Shown: one piece after another, positions 33,804-42,108 of the stretch
Layout of the letters: the number at the start of each line of letters is the position of its first letter
How positions within the stretch are numbered: the stretch's first letter is position 1
Translations under genes and position numbers: made by a program
Origin: Conexibacter woesei Iso977N
GTDB taxonomy: Bacteria; Actinomycetota; Thermoleophilia; Solirubrobacterales; Solirubrobacteraceae
Assembly (NCBI RefSeq): GCF_000424625.1
Contig: NZ_AUKG01000005.1
Span: forward strand, 1-64,000
DNA length: 64,000 nucleotides
Direction of reading: 5' to 3'
Notes under the pieces: generated by a model
Told to the model about the DNA's origin: nothing
What the model saw: only the letters and a program-made list of their open reading frames with translations
The model's database searches: none

Positions 33804-35018
33804 ATGAACGTCTTGATCGCAGGAGGCGGCGTCGCGGGGCTGGAGGCCGCGCTGGCGCTGCGCGACCTCGCGGGCGATCGCGTCGACGTCACGCTGATCA
33901 GCCCGGAGGAGCACTTCGTCTACCGGCCGATGTCGACCGCGACGCCGTTCGGACGCGGGCACGCGAAGACGCACAGGCTGGCGGATCTCGCGCCGCAGCT
34001 GGGCGTTCGCGTGGTGCACGACGCGCTGATGCACGTGCACACGCAGGCGCGGGAGATCGAGACGCGCGGCGGCGCGCGGCTGTCGTACGACGCGTTGTTG
34101 GTGGCCATCGGCGCGGAGAGCGTTCGCGCCTATGACCGGCCCGCGACGTGGACGCCCGACAGCGACCCGGAGGTCTTCGGCGGGCTGCTGCGCGACATCG
34201 AGGAGGGCTACACCAAGTCGGTGGCCTTCGTGGTGCCGCCGGGGAGCTCGTGGCCGTTGCCCGCGTACGAGCTGGCGCTGATGACCGCGTGGGACGCGCG
34301 CGGGATGGGGATGGACGACGTCAAGATCACCATCTACACGCCCGAGGACGCGCCGCTGGGGATGTTCGGGCCGAAGGCGAGCGCGGCGCTGCGCGAGGAC
34401 TTGGAGGCCGTCGGCATCGCGGTGGAGACCGCGACGATCGTCACCGAGCAGGACGGCGAGCTGCGCAAGATCCCGGGCAACCGCCCGCTGGAGGCGCAGC
34501 GCACCGTGGCCCTCCCGACCGCCGCCGGCCCGGCGATCCCCGGCCTCCCAGCCGACCAGCTCGGCTTCATCCTCGCCGACCGCAACGGCCGCGTCGTGTC
34601 GAGCCCCAGCGTCTGGGCCGCGGGCGACGCCGTGTCGTTCCCGATCAAGCAGGGCGGCCTCGCCGCCCAGCAGGCCGACGCGGCCGCCCACTCGATCGCG
34701 AAGCTCGCCGGCGCGCCGGTCGAGGAGCAGCCCTTCCACCCCATCCTCCGCGGCGTGATCCTCACCGGCCGTGGGCAGCGCTGGGTCCGCTACGCCAGGG
34801 ACGCCGCGCCCGAAGGCGAGACCGAACGCCGCGCCCTCTTCTGGCCGCCGACGAAGGTCGCCGGCACCTACCTCTCGCCGTTCCTCTACGCCCTCGACAG
34901 CCCCTCGCCCGGCGACGACACCCCACCCACCGGCGCCCCCATCGACCTCGACCTCACCACCGCCATCCCCGCCACCGCCGACGCCCTCCGCGCCGCCGAC
35001 CGGCGCACGCAGTCATAG
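33804..35018 (+). CDS. FAD-dependent pyridine-nucleotide oxidoreductase (NDH-2/SQR-like, copy 2)
   Basis: 404 residues. MNVLIAGGGVAGLEAALAL is the FAD motif; YDALLVAIGAESV and VWAAGDAVSFPIKQGGLAAQ are the internal and C-terminal motifs. No CxxC is present in the active-site region, so it is not a disulfide reductase. It is a diverged paralogue of the gene at 25847-26980, sharing IKQGGLAAQQADA and the same C-terminal WPPTKVAGTYLSPFL/WPPTAVATRRLAPYL block. Reduction of quinone or oxidation of a sulfur compound is possible; the substrate is unknown. Confidence 0.88.
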   Translation: MNVLIAGGGVAGLEAALALRDLAGDRVDVTLISPEEHFVYRPMSTATPFGRGHAKTHRLADLAPQLGVRVVHDALMHVHTQAREIETRGGARLSYDALLVAIGAESVRAYDRPATWTPDSDPEVFGGLLRDIEEGYTKSVAFVVPPGSSWPLPAYELALMTAWDARGMGMDDVKITIYTPEDAPLGMFGPKASAALREDLEAVGIAVETATIVTEQDGELRKIPGNRPLEAQRTVALPTAAGPAIPGLPADQLGFILADRNGRVVSSPSVWAAGDAVSFPIKQGGLAAQQADAAAHSIAKLAGAPVEEQPFHPILRGVILTGRGQRWVRYARDAAPEGETERRALFWPPTKVAGTYLSPFLYALDSPSPGDDTPPTGAPIDLDLTTAIPATADALRAADRRTQS

Positions 35019-35021
35019 AGC

Positions 35022-35873
35022 TCAGCCCGCGCCGGCGATGGTGCAGGCGGCGGAGGCCGCGGCGACGGCGGCCTCGGTGGCGACGGTTGGGTTGGAGAGG
35101 TCGTGGGTCAGGAGGGCGCCCATGAAGGCGTCGCCGGCGCCGATGGTGTCGATGATGTCGACCGGGGGCGCCGGGATGTGCGTGACCTCTCCGGAGGGTG
35201 GGATGATCAGCGCGCCGTCGGAACCGAGGGTGACGAAGCCGGTCGCGCCCGGTGCGAGGAGGGTGCGCATCGCGTCGGCGGGCGCGGCTCCGGGGGCGAG
35301 CCAGGAGAGGTCGTCGGAGGAGGCCTTGACGATGTCGGCGCGGGTGAAGATGCGTCCCAGGCGCGCGCGGTAGGCGCGCTCGTCGGGGATCGCCGCGGGG
35401 CGGATGTTGGGGTCGACCGCTATGACCTGCTTGCGCGGCGCGCTCAGCACCAGCGCCTCGAGGGTCGAGGCTGTCGGGTCATACAACAACCCGAGCGTGC
35501 CGACGCAGAGGACGCGCGCACGCGAGACCGCGTCGGGCGCCGACTGCAGCCCGGGTGCCGACGTGCCCTCCACGTAGAACGCGTAGGACGCGGCACCGTG
35601 CTCGTCGACCGAGGCCAGCGCGAGGGTCGTCGGGTCGGGCGTCGAGACCGCGAGCGACAGGTCCACCCCGTCGCCGGCCAGCGCCGCCCGGAGCCGCGTG
35701 CCGAAGTGGTCGGTCGACAGGCGGCCCAGGTAGGCGACCGCGCCGCCGGACCGGCCGACGGCGCGCGCCACGTTGAAGGGTCCGCCGCCCAGGTGGGCGG
35801 CCAGCACGTCGCCGTCGCCGGGAACGAGGTCGACGAGCGCCTCGCCGGCGACGACGATCGTGCCGTCCACCAT
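35022..35873 (-). CDS. PfkB-family sugar kinase (fructokinase-like)
   Basis: 283 residues. The N-terminal GEALVDLVPGDGD, the substrate-site GGGPFNVARAVGRSGG and the C-terminal anion-hole/catalytic IDTIGAGDAFMGALL (catalytic D in GAGD) are all present. The family phosphorylates sugars with ATP; similarity to the fructokinase branch and the operon context suggest fructose, mannose or a related hexose. Its ATG shares one base with the TGA of the binding-protein gene (TGATG), so it is the last gene of the LacI-controlled operon. Confidence 0.9.
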   Translation of the reverse strand: MVDGTIVVAGEALVDLVPGDGDVLAAHLGGGPFNVARAVGRSGGAVAYLGRLSTDHFGTRLRAALAGDGVDLSLAVSTPDPTTLALASVDEHGAASYAFYVEGTSAPGLQSAPDAVSRARVLCVGTLGLLYDPTASTLEALVLSAPRKQVIAVDPNIRPAAIPDERAYRARLGRIFTRADIVKASSDDLSWLAPGAAPADAMRTLLAPGATGFVTLGSDGALIIPPSGEVTHIPAPPVDIIDTIGAGDAFMGALLTHDLSNPTVATEAAVAAASAACTIAGAG

Positions 35874-36883
35874 CAGCAGCTCGCCTTGTACAAGGCGCCC
35901 TGCGCCTCGGGGGAGGAGAGGTTGTCCTTCGTGACGGTCACGAAGCCGGTGGTGATCCTCTTGGTGGTCGGCTGGCCCTTGAGCGCGGCGACCGCCTGGT
36001 CGATGCCCTGCTTGCCGATGTCCGCCGGCTTCTGGGCGATCAGGCCCTGGATGAGCCCGGACTTCAGGTCCTCCACGTTCTTCGGGCCGGCGTCGAAGGT
36101 CACGACCTTCACGCCCTTCTTGCCCGCCTCACGCAGACCGGACGCCACACCCTCAGCGGTCAGGACGTTGGTGGCGAAGATCCCCTTCAAGTCAGGGTTC
36201 TTGGCCAGCAGAGACTTCGTGATCGACGCCGCCTTCGCGGGGTCGTCGTTGTCGAACTGCTGCCCGACGTACTGCAGCGACGTCCCCTTCACGCCCGCCG
36301 AGAACCCCTGCGCGCGCTGGTCCGTCGTCGAGATGCCCGGCTTGACGTTGACAACCGCGACCTTGCCGCCGCCGGAGCCGATCAGCTGCACCAGCGCCTT
36401 GGCCGCCTGCGTGCCGCCCGCGACGTTGTCGGACGAGATCTGCGAGACCGCCATGTCGGGCTGGTCGAGCGTCGTGTCCACCAGGACGATCTTGGCACCG
36501 CCGGTCGACAGCTGCTGGATCGGCGCGAACAGCGCCTTGGAGTCGGTCGGCGCGATCAGCACCGCGTCCGGCCTCTTGGCCGCCACCGCGTTGACGATCG
36601 GCGTCTGCTGCGAGGCGTCGAACTCGTCCGGGCCCTGGATGTTGAGCTTGACCCCCATCCTGGCCGCCTCGGCCTGCGCCCCGCAACCCATGGTGATGTA
36701 GAACTCATCGCCCTTCACGCCGGTGATGAGCGTCATGTCGTACCTCTTGCCGCCGGATGACCCGGACGACGCCGACGACCCCGTGGACGACCCGGAGTTG
36801 TCATCGCTGCTGCCGCACGCGCTGAGCCCGAAGGCCCCAACGGCCGCGGACAGCCCGATCGCGATCCACCTCTTCCCCATCAT
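35873..36883 (-). CDS. Sugar ABC transporter substrate-binding lipoprotein (RbsB/FrcB type)
   Basis: 336 residues with a lipobox (LSACGSS) and a Ser/Gly/Asp-rich linker. The mature protein has the two-lobed periplasmic-binding-protein type I fold: KRYDMTLITGVKGDEFYITM, RPDAVLIAPTDSKALFAPIQ, VDTTLDQPD and GKVAVVNVKPGISTTDQRAQ. It captures a monosaccharide outside the membrane for the RbsC-like permease. It lies 50 bp downstream of the permease gene with AGGAGGAG before its ATG. Confidence 0.93.
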   Translation of the reverse strand: MMGKRWIAIGLSAAVGAFGLSACGSSDDNSGSSTGSSASSGSSGGKRYDMTLITGVKGDEFYITMGCGAQAEAARMGVKLNIQGPDEFDASQQTPIVNAVAAKRPDAVLIAPTDSKALFAPIQQLSTGGAKIVLVDTTLDQPDMAVSQISSDNVAGGTQAAKALVQLIGSGGGKVAVVNVKPGISTTDQRAQGFSAGVKGTSLQYVGQQFDNDDPAKAASITKSLLAKNPDLKGIFATNVLTAEGVASGLREAGKKGVKVVTFDAGPKNVEDLKSGLIQGLIAQKPADIGKQGIDQAVAALKGQPTTKRITTGFVTVTKDNLSSPEAQGALYKASC

Positions 36884-36933
36884 GATGTGCCTGCTCCTCC
36901 TGGTTGTTGATGCCTATGTGATGCCGCGCGCCG

Positions 36934-37992
36934 TCAGCGCGAGGCCAGCGAACGCCGTCGCAGCTGGTCGAGGTAGACGGCGCCGATCAGCACCGCGCCC
37001 ACGGCCACCTGCTGCCAGAACGGCTGCACGCCCGCGATGACGAACCCGTTCTGCAGGACCGCCGGGATGAAGACGCCGATGACCGTCCCCGCGATCACGC
37101 CGACGCCCCCGAACAGGGACGTCCCGCCGATGACGACGGCCGCGATCGCGTTGAGGTTGTCGGTGTCGTGCCCGCCGACGGTCGTGGTCCCGAACCGCGC
37201 CAGCGAGAGGTAGCCGGCCAGCCCGGCCAGCAGCCCGGCGAACCCATACACCTTGATCAGGTGCCAGTTGACCGAGATGCCGGCCCGGCGCGCCGCCTCC
37301 TCGTTGGACCCGATGGCGTACGTGTAGCGCCCGAAGCGGGTCAGCGCCAGCACGATCCCGCCCACCAGGGCGACCGCCACCGCGATGATCACCAGCCACG
37401 GGACCTGCCCGCCGAGGCGGCCGGTCCCGACGTCGGTGATCAACTTGTAGGGGACGCTCCGCTCGTCCACCCCGCCCGTGATCAGCAGCGCCGCGCCGAG
37501 CGACATGCCCAGCGTGCCCAGCGTCACGATCAAGGCGGGGATCTTGGCCACCGCGACCAAGAACCCGTTCAACATGCCCCATGCCAGGCCCGCCGCGAGG
37601 CAGACCGCCAAGCCCAGCAGCAACGTCCCCCAGCCGTTGCCGCCCACGCCGTTCATCGCCTTCGCGCCCACGACGCCCGCGAAGACCAGGACGCCGCCGA
37701 CGCTGAGGTCGATGCCGGCCGTGATGATCACGTAGGTCATCCCGACCGAGATCACCAACAACACCGCGGCGTCGGTCGCGATGTTGCGCGCGTTGTCGGC
37801 CGAGGTGAACTCGCTCGGGTGCAGCACGCTGAAGACCACCACCAACGCGACGAGCACGAGCCCGATCTGCATCGTCGGCCACGCCAGCACCTTGCGCCAG
37901 AGAGGCAGCGGCCCCTCGTCCGGGAACAGCGCGTCGTCGGGGACGGCCGCGGTCGGGTCGCCCTGGATCGCCGGATCGCTCGCCATGGTCAT
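36934..37992 (-). CDS. Sugar ABC transporter permease (RbsC/FrcC type)
   Basis: 352 residues with about 9-10 membrane helices. The BPD_transp_2 signatures are AGIDLSVGGVLVFAGVVGA, PALIVTLGTLGMSLGAALL, AIGSNEEAARRAGI (the EAA-like ATPase contact loop) and IAAVVIGGTSLFGG. It forms the pore of a CUT2-class monosaccharide importer. It overlaps the ATPase gene by ATGA. Confidence 0.94.
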   Translation of the reverse strand: MTMASDPAIQGDPTAAVPDDALFPDEGPLPLWRKVLAWPTMQIGLVLVALVVVFSVLHPSEFTSADNARNIATDAAVLLVISVGMTYVIITAGIDLSVGGVLVFAGVVGAKAMNGVGGNGWGTLLLGLAVCLAAGLAWGMLNGFLVAVAKIPALIVTLGTLGMSLGAALLITGGVDERSVPYKLITDVGTGRLGGQVPWLVIIAVAVALVGGIVLALTRFGRYTYAIGSNEEAARRAGISVNWHLIKVYGFAGLLAGLAGYLSLARFGTTTVGGHDTDNLNAIAAVVIGGTSLFGGVGVIAGTVIGVFIPAVLQNGFVIAGVQPFWQQVAVGAVLIGAVYLDQLRRRSLASR

Positions 37993-38759
37993 GCCGCCTC
38001 CTGGGTGAGCGCGCCGGTCATCGCGCCGACGATCTGCTCCATCGTGGTGTCGGCCGCCTGGAACCTGGCGACCCGCTGGCCGAGGCGCAGGACCTCGATC
38101 CGGTCCGAGACCTCGAGCACCTCCGGCATGTTGTGGGAGATCAGGACGACCGAGACGCCGCGGTCGCGCACGCGCCGGATCAGGTCCAGGACCGCGCGCG
38201 TCTGGACGACGCCGAGCGCCGCGGTCGGCTCGTCCATGAACACCACCTTGCTCGCCCAGGTGACCGCGCGAGCAACAGCTACACCTTGGCGCTGACCGCC
38301 GGACATCGTGGCGACCGGCGCCGCGACGTCCTGGATCGAGACGCCGAGCGAGTCGAACGACTCGCGGCTCTGGCGCTTCATCGCGCCCTTGTCCAAGAAC
38401 CCCAACCTGCCGAGCGGCCCGGGGCGCATGATCTCGCGTCCGAGGTAGAGGTTCGACGCGGGGTCCAGCTCGGGCGCGAGCGCGAGGTCCTGGTAGACGG
38501 TCTCGATCCCGAGCCGGCGTGCGCCGACCGGCGACTCGACGTGGACGGGCGCGCCCTCGAACAGGATCTCGCCCGCGTCGGGCTGGTGGACGCCGGACAG
38601 CGTCTTGACGAGCGTCGACTTCCCGGCGCCGTTGTCGCCGACCAGCGCGACGACCTCGCCCGGGTAGACGGTGAAGCTCGCGCCGCGCAGCGCCCGCACG
38701 CGGCCGAAGCTCTTGACGATCTGCCGCGCTTCGAGCAGCGGCTGCTTCTCGGTGTTCAT
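37989..38759 (-). CDS. Sugar ABC transporter ATP-binding protein (FrcA type, single NBD)
   Basis: 256 residues from the ATG at 38757-38759, with GGAGGAGAG upstream. Walker A is GDNGAGKST, the Q-loop YQDLALAPE, the signature MSGGQRQGVAVARA, Walker B VVFMDEPTAALG and the switch histidine ISHNMPE. Most CUT2 sugar importers carry a double-domain RbsA; this one is half-length like FrcA of fructose/mannose importers, so it works as a homodimer. It overlaps manA by ATGA. Confidence 0.94.
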   Translation of the reverse strand: MNTEKQPLLEARQIVKSFGRVRALRGASFTVYPGEVVALVGDNGAGKSTLVKTLSGVHQPDAGEILFEGAPVHVESPVGARRLGIETVYQDLALAPELDPASNLYLGREIMRPGPLGRLGFLDKGAMKRQSRESFDSLGVSIQDVAAPVATMSGGQRQGVAVARAVTWASKVVFMDEPTAALGVVQTRAVLDLIRRVRDRGVSVVLISHNMPEVLEVSDRIEVLRLGQRVARFQAADTTMEQIVGAMTGALTQEAA

Positions 38760-39781
38760 GCTCTCTCCTCCGTTGGATCGGCGGGCCGGCACGCGAGCGC
38801 CCGGACCTCGCCGGTCAGCCGCGAAACCCCTGCGGCATCAGGGATGACAACGTTGTCACCGCGGGCGACGGACAACACCGCGCCGTCCGCGCTCTCCAGC
38901 CTCCCGGCGCCTTCGAGCACCAGCAGGACCGTGAAGCCCCGCGCCAGCTCGGCACCACCGCGCAGCCAGTCGGCGCGGAAGTACGCGTCGGCGGCCGGCG
39001 GCAGCGCGCGGCGCTCGCCGCGCGGCCCGCGCAGCGCGGCGGCGTCGCGGGCGGTCGTCTCGACGCAGGACAGGGCGGTCGGCCAGCCGAGGCCGAGGGT
39101 CGCCTCGGTCTCGCCGGAGATGCCGTGGCCGTCCCACTCGAGCATGACGGACATGTCGCTCGGCTCCTGCAGCTCGGCGATCAGCAGGCCCTCGCCGATC
39201 GCGTGCGGGACGCCCGCGGGGACGAAGGCCGCGTCGCCGACGCCCAGCTCCAGCGGGTGCAAGGCCTCCAACATCGCGGGCGCGTCCTGCGCGTCGACCC
39301 AGGCCCGGATCTGATCGAGGCCCACATCTCGCCTCCACCCCAGGTGCACGACGCCGGACCCGCCGACGACGACCCACGCCTCGGTCTTGCCGAACCTCGT
39401 GCCGAGGTGCTCCCGGGCGAACGGCCCGTCCGGATGCACGTGCACCGGCAGGCGCTCGCCCGCGTCGAGCAGCTTCACCAACAACGCGGGATCGGCGCCC
39501 CAGCGCGCGACGTGCGCCGCACCCAGCCAGGCCTCCGGATCATCCCCTACAACAGCGCGCAGCAGCCTCCCGTCTGCCAGCGCGCTGAGCCCGACGCCCG
39601 GCTCGCCGAACGCCTCGGTCGTCGAGCCGACCCAGTCCTCGGGCTCGCGCAGCGCGTCCGGATCGCCCGGCGGCGCCTCGCCGCGCAGCGCGGCGATCGC
39701 GGGCCCACCCCTGTAGAAGCGCCGCACGCCGTTGGGCGGCAGCAGCGTCGGCTTGACCATCATGTCGGTCGTCTCGCTCAT
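38756..39781 (-). CDS. manA: Mannose-6-phosphate isomerase, class I
   Basis: 341 residues from the ATG at 39779-39781. The zinc-binding motif LPVHVHPD and the following KTEAWVVVGGSG, plus VGDAAFVPAGVPHAIGEG and ELQEPSDMSVMLEW, are those of class I phosphomannose isomerases. It interconverts mannose 6-phosphate and fructose 6-phosphate. With the adjacent kinase and importer it would feed mannose into glycolysis. Its 3' end contains a perfect LacI-type operator (38845-38858), encoding RGDNVV. Both ends overlap neighbours by ATGA. Confidence 0.93.
   Translation of the reverse strand: MSETTDMMVKPTLLPPNGVRRFYRGGPAIAALRGEAPPGDPDALREPEDWVGSTTEAFGEPGVGLSALADGRLLRAVVGDDPEAWLGAAHVARWGADPALLVKLLDAGERLPVHVHPDGPFAREHLGTRFGKTEAWVVVGGSGVVHLGWRRDVGLDQIRAWVDAQDAPAMLEALHPLELGVGDAAFVPAGVPHAIGEGLLIAELQEPSDMSVMLEWDGHGISGETEATLGLGWPTALSCVETTARDAAALRGPRGERRALPPAADAYFRADWLRGGAELARGFTVLLVLEGAGRLESADGAVLSVARGDNVVIPDAAGVSRLTGEVRALACRPADPTEERA
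38845..38858. promoter_or_regulatory. LacI operator copy inside manA
   Basis: TGACAACGTTGTCA, a perfect 14-bp palindrome, is identical to the core of the site in front of lacI. It lies 86-99 bp upstream of the ATPase start. It could act as an auxiliary operator for DNA looping or control an internal promoter for the transport genes. Confidence 0.65.
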
Positions 39782-40779
39782 CTCGGCACCCGCTCCCCGG
39801 ACCCGCGCGCGACCAGCTCGCACGGCACGACCATCCGGCGCGGCGCCTGCTCGTCGCCGTCGAGGCGCGCGTAGGCGGCCTCGGCGGCCAGCCGCGCCAT
39901 CTCGGCCGGTGCCTGGCGCACGACGCTCACGGGCGTGGCGAGCATGTCCGCCAGCTCGAAGTCGTCGAAGCCGACGAGCGCGGGCTGCTCATCCGGGTCG
40001 AGATCCCGCAGCGCGCGCACGGCGCCGACGGTGATCCGGTTGTTGGCGGTGAAGAGGGCGGTCGGCCGGCGCTCGGCGGGCAGCGCGAGCACGCGCCGGA
40101 CGGCGGCCTCGGCGTCGCCGGCGGCGTGCGCGCCCGGCACGATCAGCTCGGGGTCGACGTCCAGGCCCGCGTCGCGCAGCGCGTCGGCGGCGCCCGCGAC
40201 GCGCTCGCGCGCGGTCCAGACCCGGTCGGAGTCCGTGATCACTGCGATCCTGCGATGGCCGTGGGCGACCAAGTGCTCGACGGCCGTGCGCGCGCCGCCG
40301 CGCGAGTCGCCGAGGACCGTGTCGACGTCGATCCCGACCGGCGGGCGGTCCAGGAAGACGATCGGCGCGTGGCCGGGCTGGGTCAGCTCGCCGCGCAGGT
40401 AGGTGTGGTCCTCGCCGGCCGGGACCATCAGGACCGCGTCGACCGCGCGGCGCAGGAAGCGCAGGACCAGCTCCTGCTCGCGCGCCGGGTCCTCGCCGCA
40501 GGAGCCGGTCAGCAGCAGGTGGCCCTGGGCGTGGGCGAGCTCCTCGACGGTCCGGGCCAGCTGCGAGTAGAACGGGTTGGCGACGTCCTCGATCACGAGG
40601 CCGAGCGCGCCCGCCCGGCCGTGGCGCAGGCTGCGCGCCAGCTCGTTGCGGGTGAAGCCGAGCGTCTCGATGGCCGCGGTGACGCGGGCGGCGGTCTCCC
40701 GCGCCACACCCGGCTCCGCGTTGACGACGCGCGAGACCGTCTTCAGGCTCACGCCCGCGGTGCTCGCGACATCGCGCAT
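39778..40779 (-). CDS. LacI-family transcriptional repressor of the sugar operon
   Basis: 333 residues. The N-terminal helix-turn-helix MRDVASTAGVSLKTVSRVVN is typical, with a hinge helix RNELARSLRHG, then a periplasmic-binding-like sugar-sensing domain (ALGLVIEDVANPFYSQLART, GHRRIAVITDSDRVWTARER, PALVGFDDFELADMLATPVS). It is the first gene of the operon and overlaps manA by ATGA. Two operator-like palindromes precede it and a third lies in manA, so it should repress itself and the transport genes until a sugar or sugar phosphate binds. An upstream ATG at 40873-40875 would put the operator inside the coding region and is rejected. Confidence 0.93.
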   Translation of the reverse strand: MRDVASTAGVSLKTVSRVVNAEPGVARETAARVTAAIETLGFTRNELARSLRHGRAGALGLVIEDVANPFYSQLARTVEELAHAQGHLLLTGSCGEDPAREQELVLRFLRRAVDAVLMVPAGEDHTYLRGELTQPGHAPIVFLDRPPVGIDVDTVLGDSRGGARTAVEHLVAHGHRRIAVITDSDRVWTARERVAGAADALRDAGLDVDPELIVPGAHAAGDAEAAVRRVLALPAERRPTALFTANNRITVGAVRALRDLDPDEQPALVGFDDFELADMLATPVSVVRQAPAEMARLAAEAAYARLDGDEQAPRRMVVPCELVARGSGERVPR

Positions 40780-40823
40780 CGTTGGTCGACCCGACAACCC
40801 AGTCTCTCCTGACCGATCGGCGG

Positions 40824-40839
40824 CTGACAACGTTGTCAG
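40824..40839. promoter_or_regulatory. LacI operator O1
   Basis: CTGACAACGTTGTCAG is a perfect 16-bp palindrome with the central CG typical of LacI-family sites, 45 bp before the lacI start codon. Confidence 0.8.
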
Positions 40840-40870
40840 CGCCTCGTCGCTGCGACCGTACCCGGGGACC

Positions 40871-40882
40871 GACATCGTTGTC
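40871..40882. promoter_or_regulatory. LacI operator O2 (imperfect)
   Basis: GACATCGTTGTC matches the core of O1 at 11 of 12 positions; the centres are 45 bp apart, about four helical turns. Confidence 0.6.
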
Positions 40883-40938
40883 AAGCACAGAGCGAACGAC
40901 CGTGTTGCATTTCCACGCGTTCGCGGAGAGAGTGCGCC

Positions 40939-42108
40939 ATGGCGATCGACCCCCAGGCCCCGCCGCGGCCCTGGCACGCGCTGCCGGACGACCTCGGCGC
41001 GCTGGTCTGCGCGGCGATCCCGGCGATCGCCGACGAGCTGGTCGACGTGCTCGGCCCGGCGATCCCGGTCTACCGGACGCTCGAGGGACCGTTCGGCCGC
41101 GACGTCGTCAAGGCGGTCGCCGACGCGCTGCACGACTTCGCGGGCGTGATCGAGCAGCGCCCGCCGACGGTCGGCGCCGACCGCGCGCTGTACGTCGCGG
41201 TCGGCGAGCGCTGGTTCCGGTCCGGGCACTCGCTCGACGAGCTGCAGGCCGGCTACCACCTCGGCGCGCGCGTCGTGTGGAGGCGGATCGCAGCGGTCGC
41301 GACCGCGGCCAGGGCCGAGGCGGCGACGATCGGTGTCCTCGCCGACGCGCTGTTCGCCTACCTGGACGAGATCGCCGCGGTGACGGTCGAGGGCTTCGTC
41401 GCCGCCCAGGCCGCCGCCGCGGGCGAGGTCGAGCGCCGGCGCGCGCGGTTGTTGGGGTGCTTGGTCAGCGACCCGCAGCCGGAGCGCGCGGTGCTGGAGC
41501 GCGCCGCGCTGGAGGCCGGCTGGCCGCTGCCCCGCGCGCTGGCGATCGTCGCGCTCGGGACCGATGCCGCGCCCCGCCGATTGCCGAGCGACGTCCTGGC
41601 CGGCGTCGTCGACGGCGTCGCCTGCCTGGTCGTCCCCGACCCCGACGGCCCCGGCCGCCGCGCACCGCTCGAAGCGGCGCTGGCCGGCCACGCCGCCGCC
41701 CTCGGCCCGACGACCCCACCCGAGCACGCCGCCCGCAGCTGGACCCGCGCCCGCGCGCTGCACGCGCTGCTGCCCGACCCCGGGCTGCACGTCGCGGACG
41801 ACCACCTGCTGGAGCTCCTCCTGGCGGAGGATCCGTCACTGGTGGACGACCTCGCGCGGCTGCGGCTGGCACCGCTCGCGGGCCTCCCGCCCCGCTCGCG
41901 CCAGACGCTGCACGAGACGCTGCTGGCCTACCTCAGACATCGTGGGAACGGCCCGCGGATGGCCGCCGACCTGCACGTCCACCCGCAGACCGTCCGCTAC
42001 CGGCTCGCTCGCCTGCGCGAGCTGCTCGGCGACGCGTTGGACGACCCCGAAGCCCGCTTCGAGCTCGAGGTCGTCCTCCGCGCCCGCGCCGTCCGCGCGA
42101 GTCCCTAG
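40939..42108 (+). CDS. PucR/CdaR-type transcriptional regulator
   Basis: 389 residues. The C-terminal helix-turn-helix HRGNGPRMAADLHVHPQTVRYRLARLRELLG is diagnostic of the PucR family (given in outline: RMAADLHVHPQTVRYRLARL). The N-terminal part (SLDELQAGYHLGARVVWRRI) matches the DUF-type sensory region found before the GGDEF-like middle in actinobacterial members. Such proteins activate catabolic genes in response to a metabolite. It is divergent from the lacI operon; its target is unknown. Its TAG stop is shared in a CTAG with the SGNH gene. Confidence 0.88.
   Translation: MAIDPQAPPRPWHALPDDLGALVCAAIPAIADELVDVLGPAIPVYRTLEGPFGRDVVKAVADALHDFAGVIEQRPPTVGADRALYVAVGERWFRSGHSLDELQAGYHLGARVVWRRIAAVATAARAEAATIGVLADALFAYLDEIAAVTVEGFVAAQAAAAGEVERRRARLLGCLVSDPQPERAVLERAALEAGWPLPRALAIVALGTDAAPRRLPSDVLAGVVDGVACLVVPDPDGPGRRAPLEAALAGHAAALGPTTPPEHAARSWTRARALHALLPDPGLHVADDHLLELLLAEDPSLVDDLARLRLAPLAGLPPRSRQTLHETLLAYLRHRGNGPRMAADLHVHPQTVRYRLARLRELLGDALDDPEARFELEVVLRARAVRASP

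Noticed and set aside
40780-40875. N-terminal extension of the LacI regulator to the ATG at 40873-40875
   Set aside because: It would place both operators inside the coding sequence, and the helix-turn-helix begins at the inner ATG.
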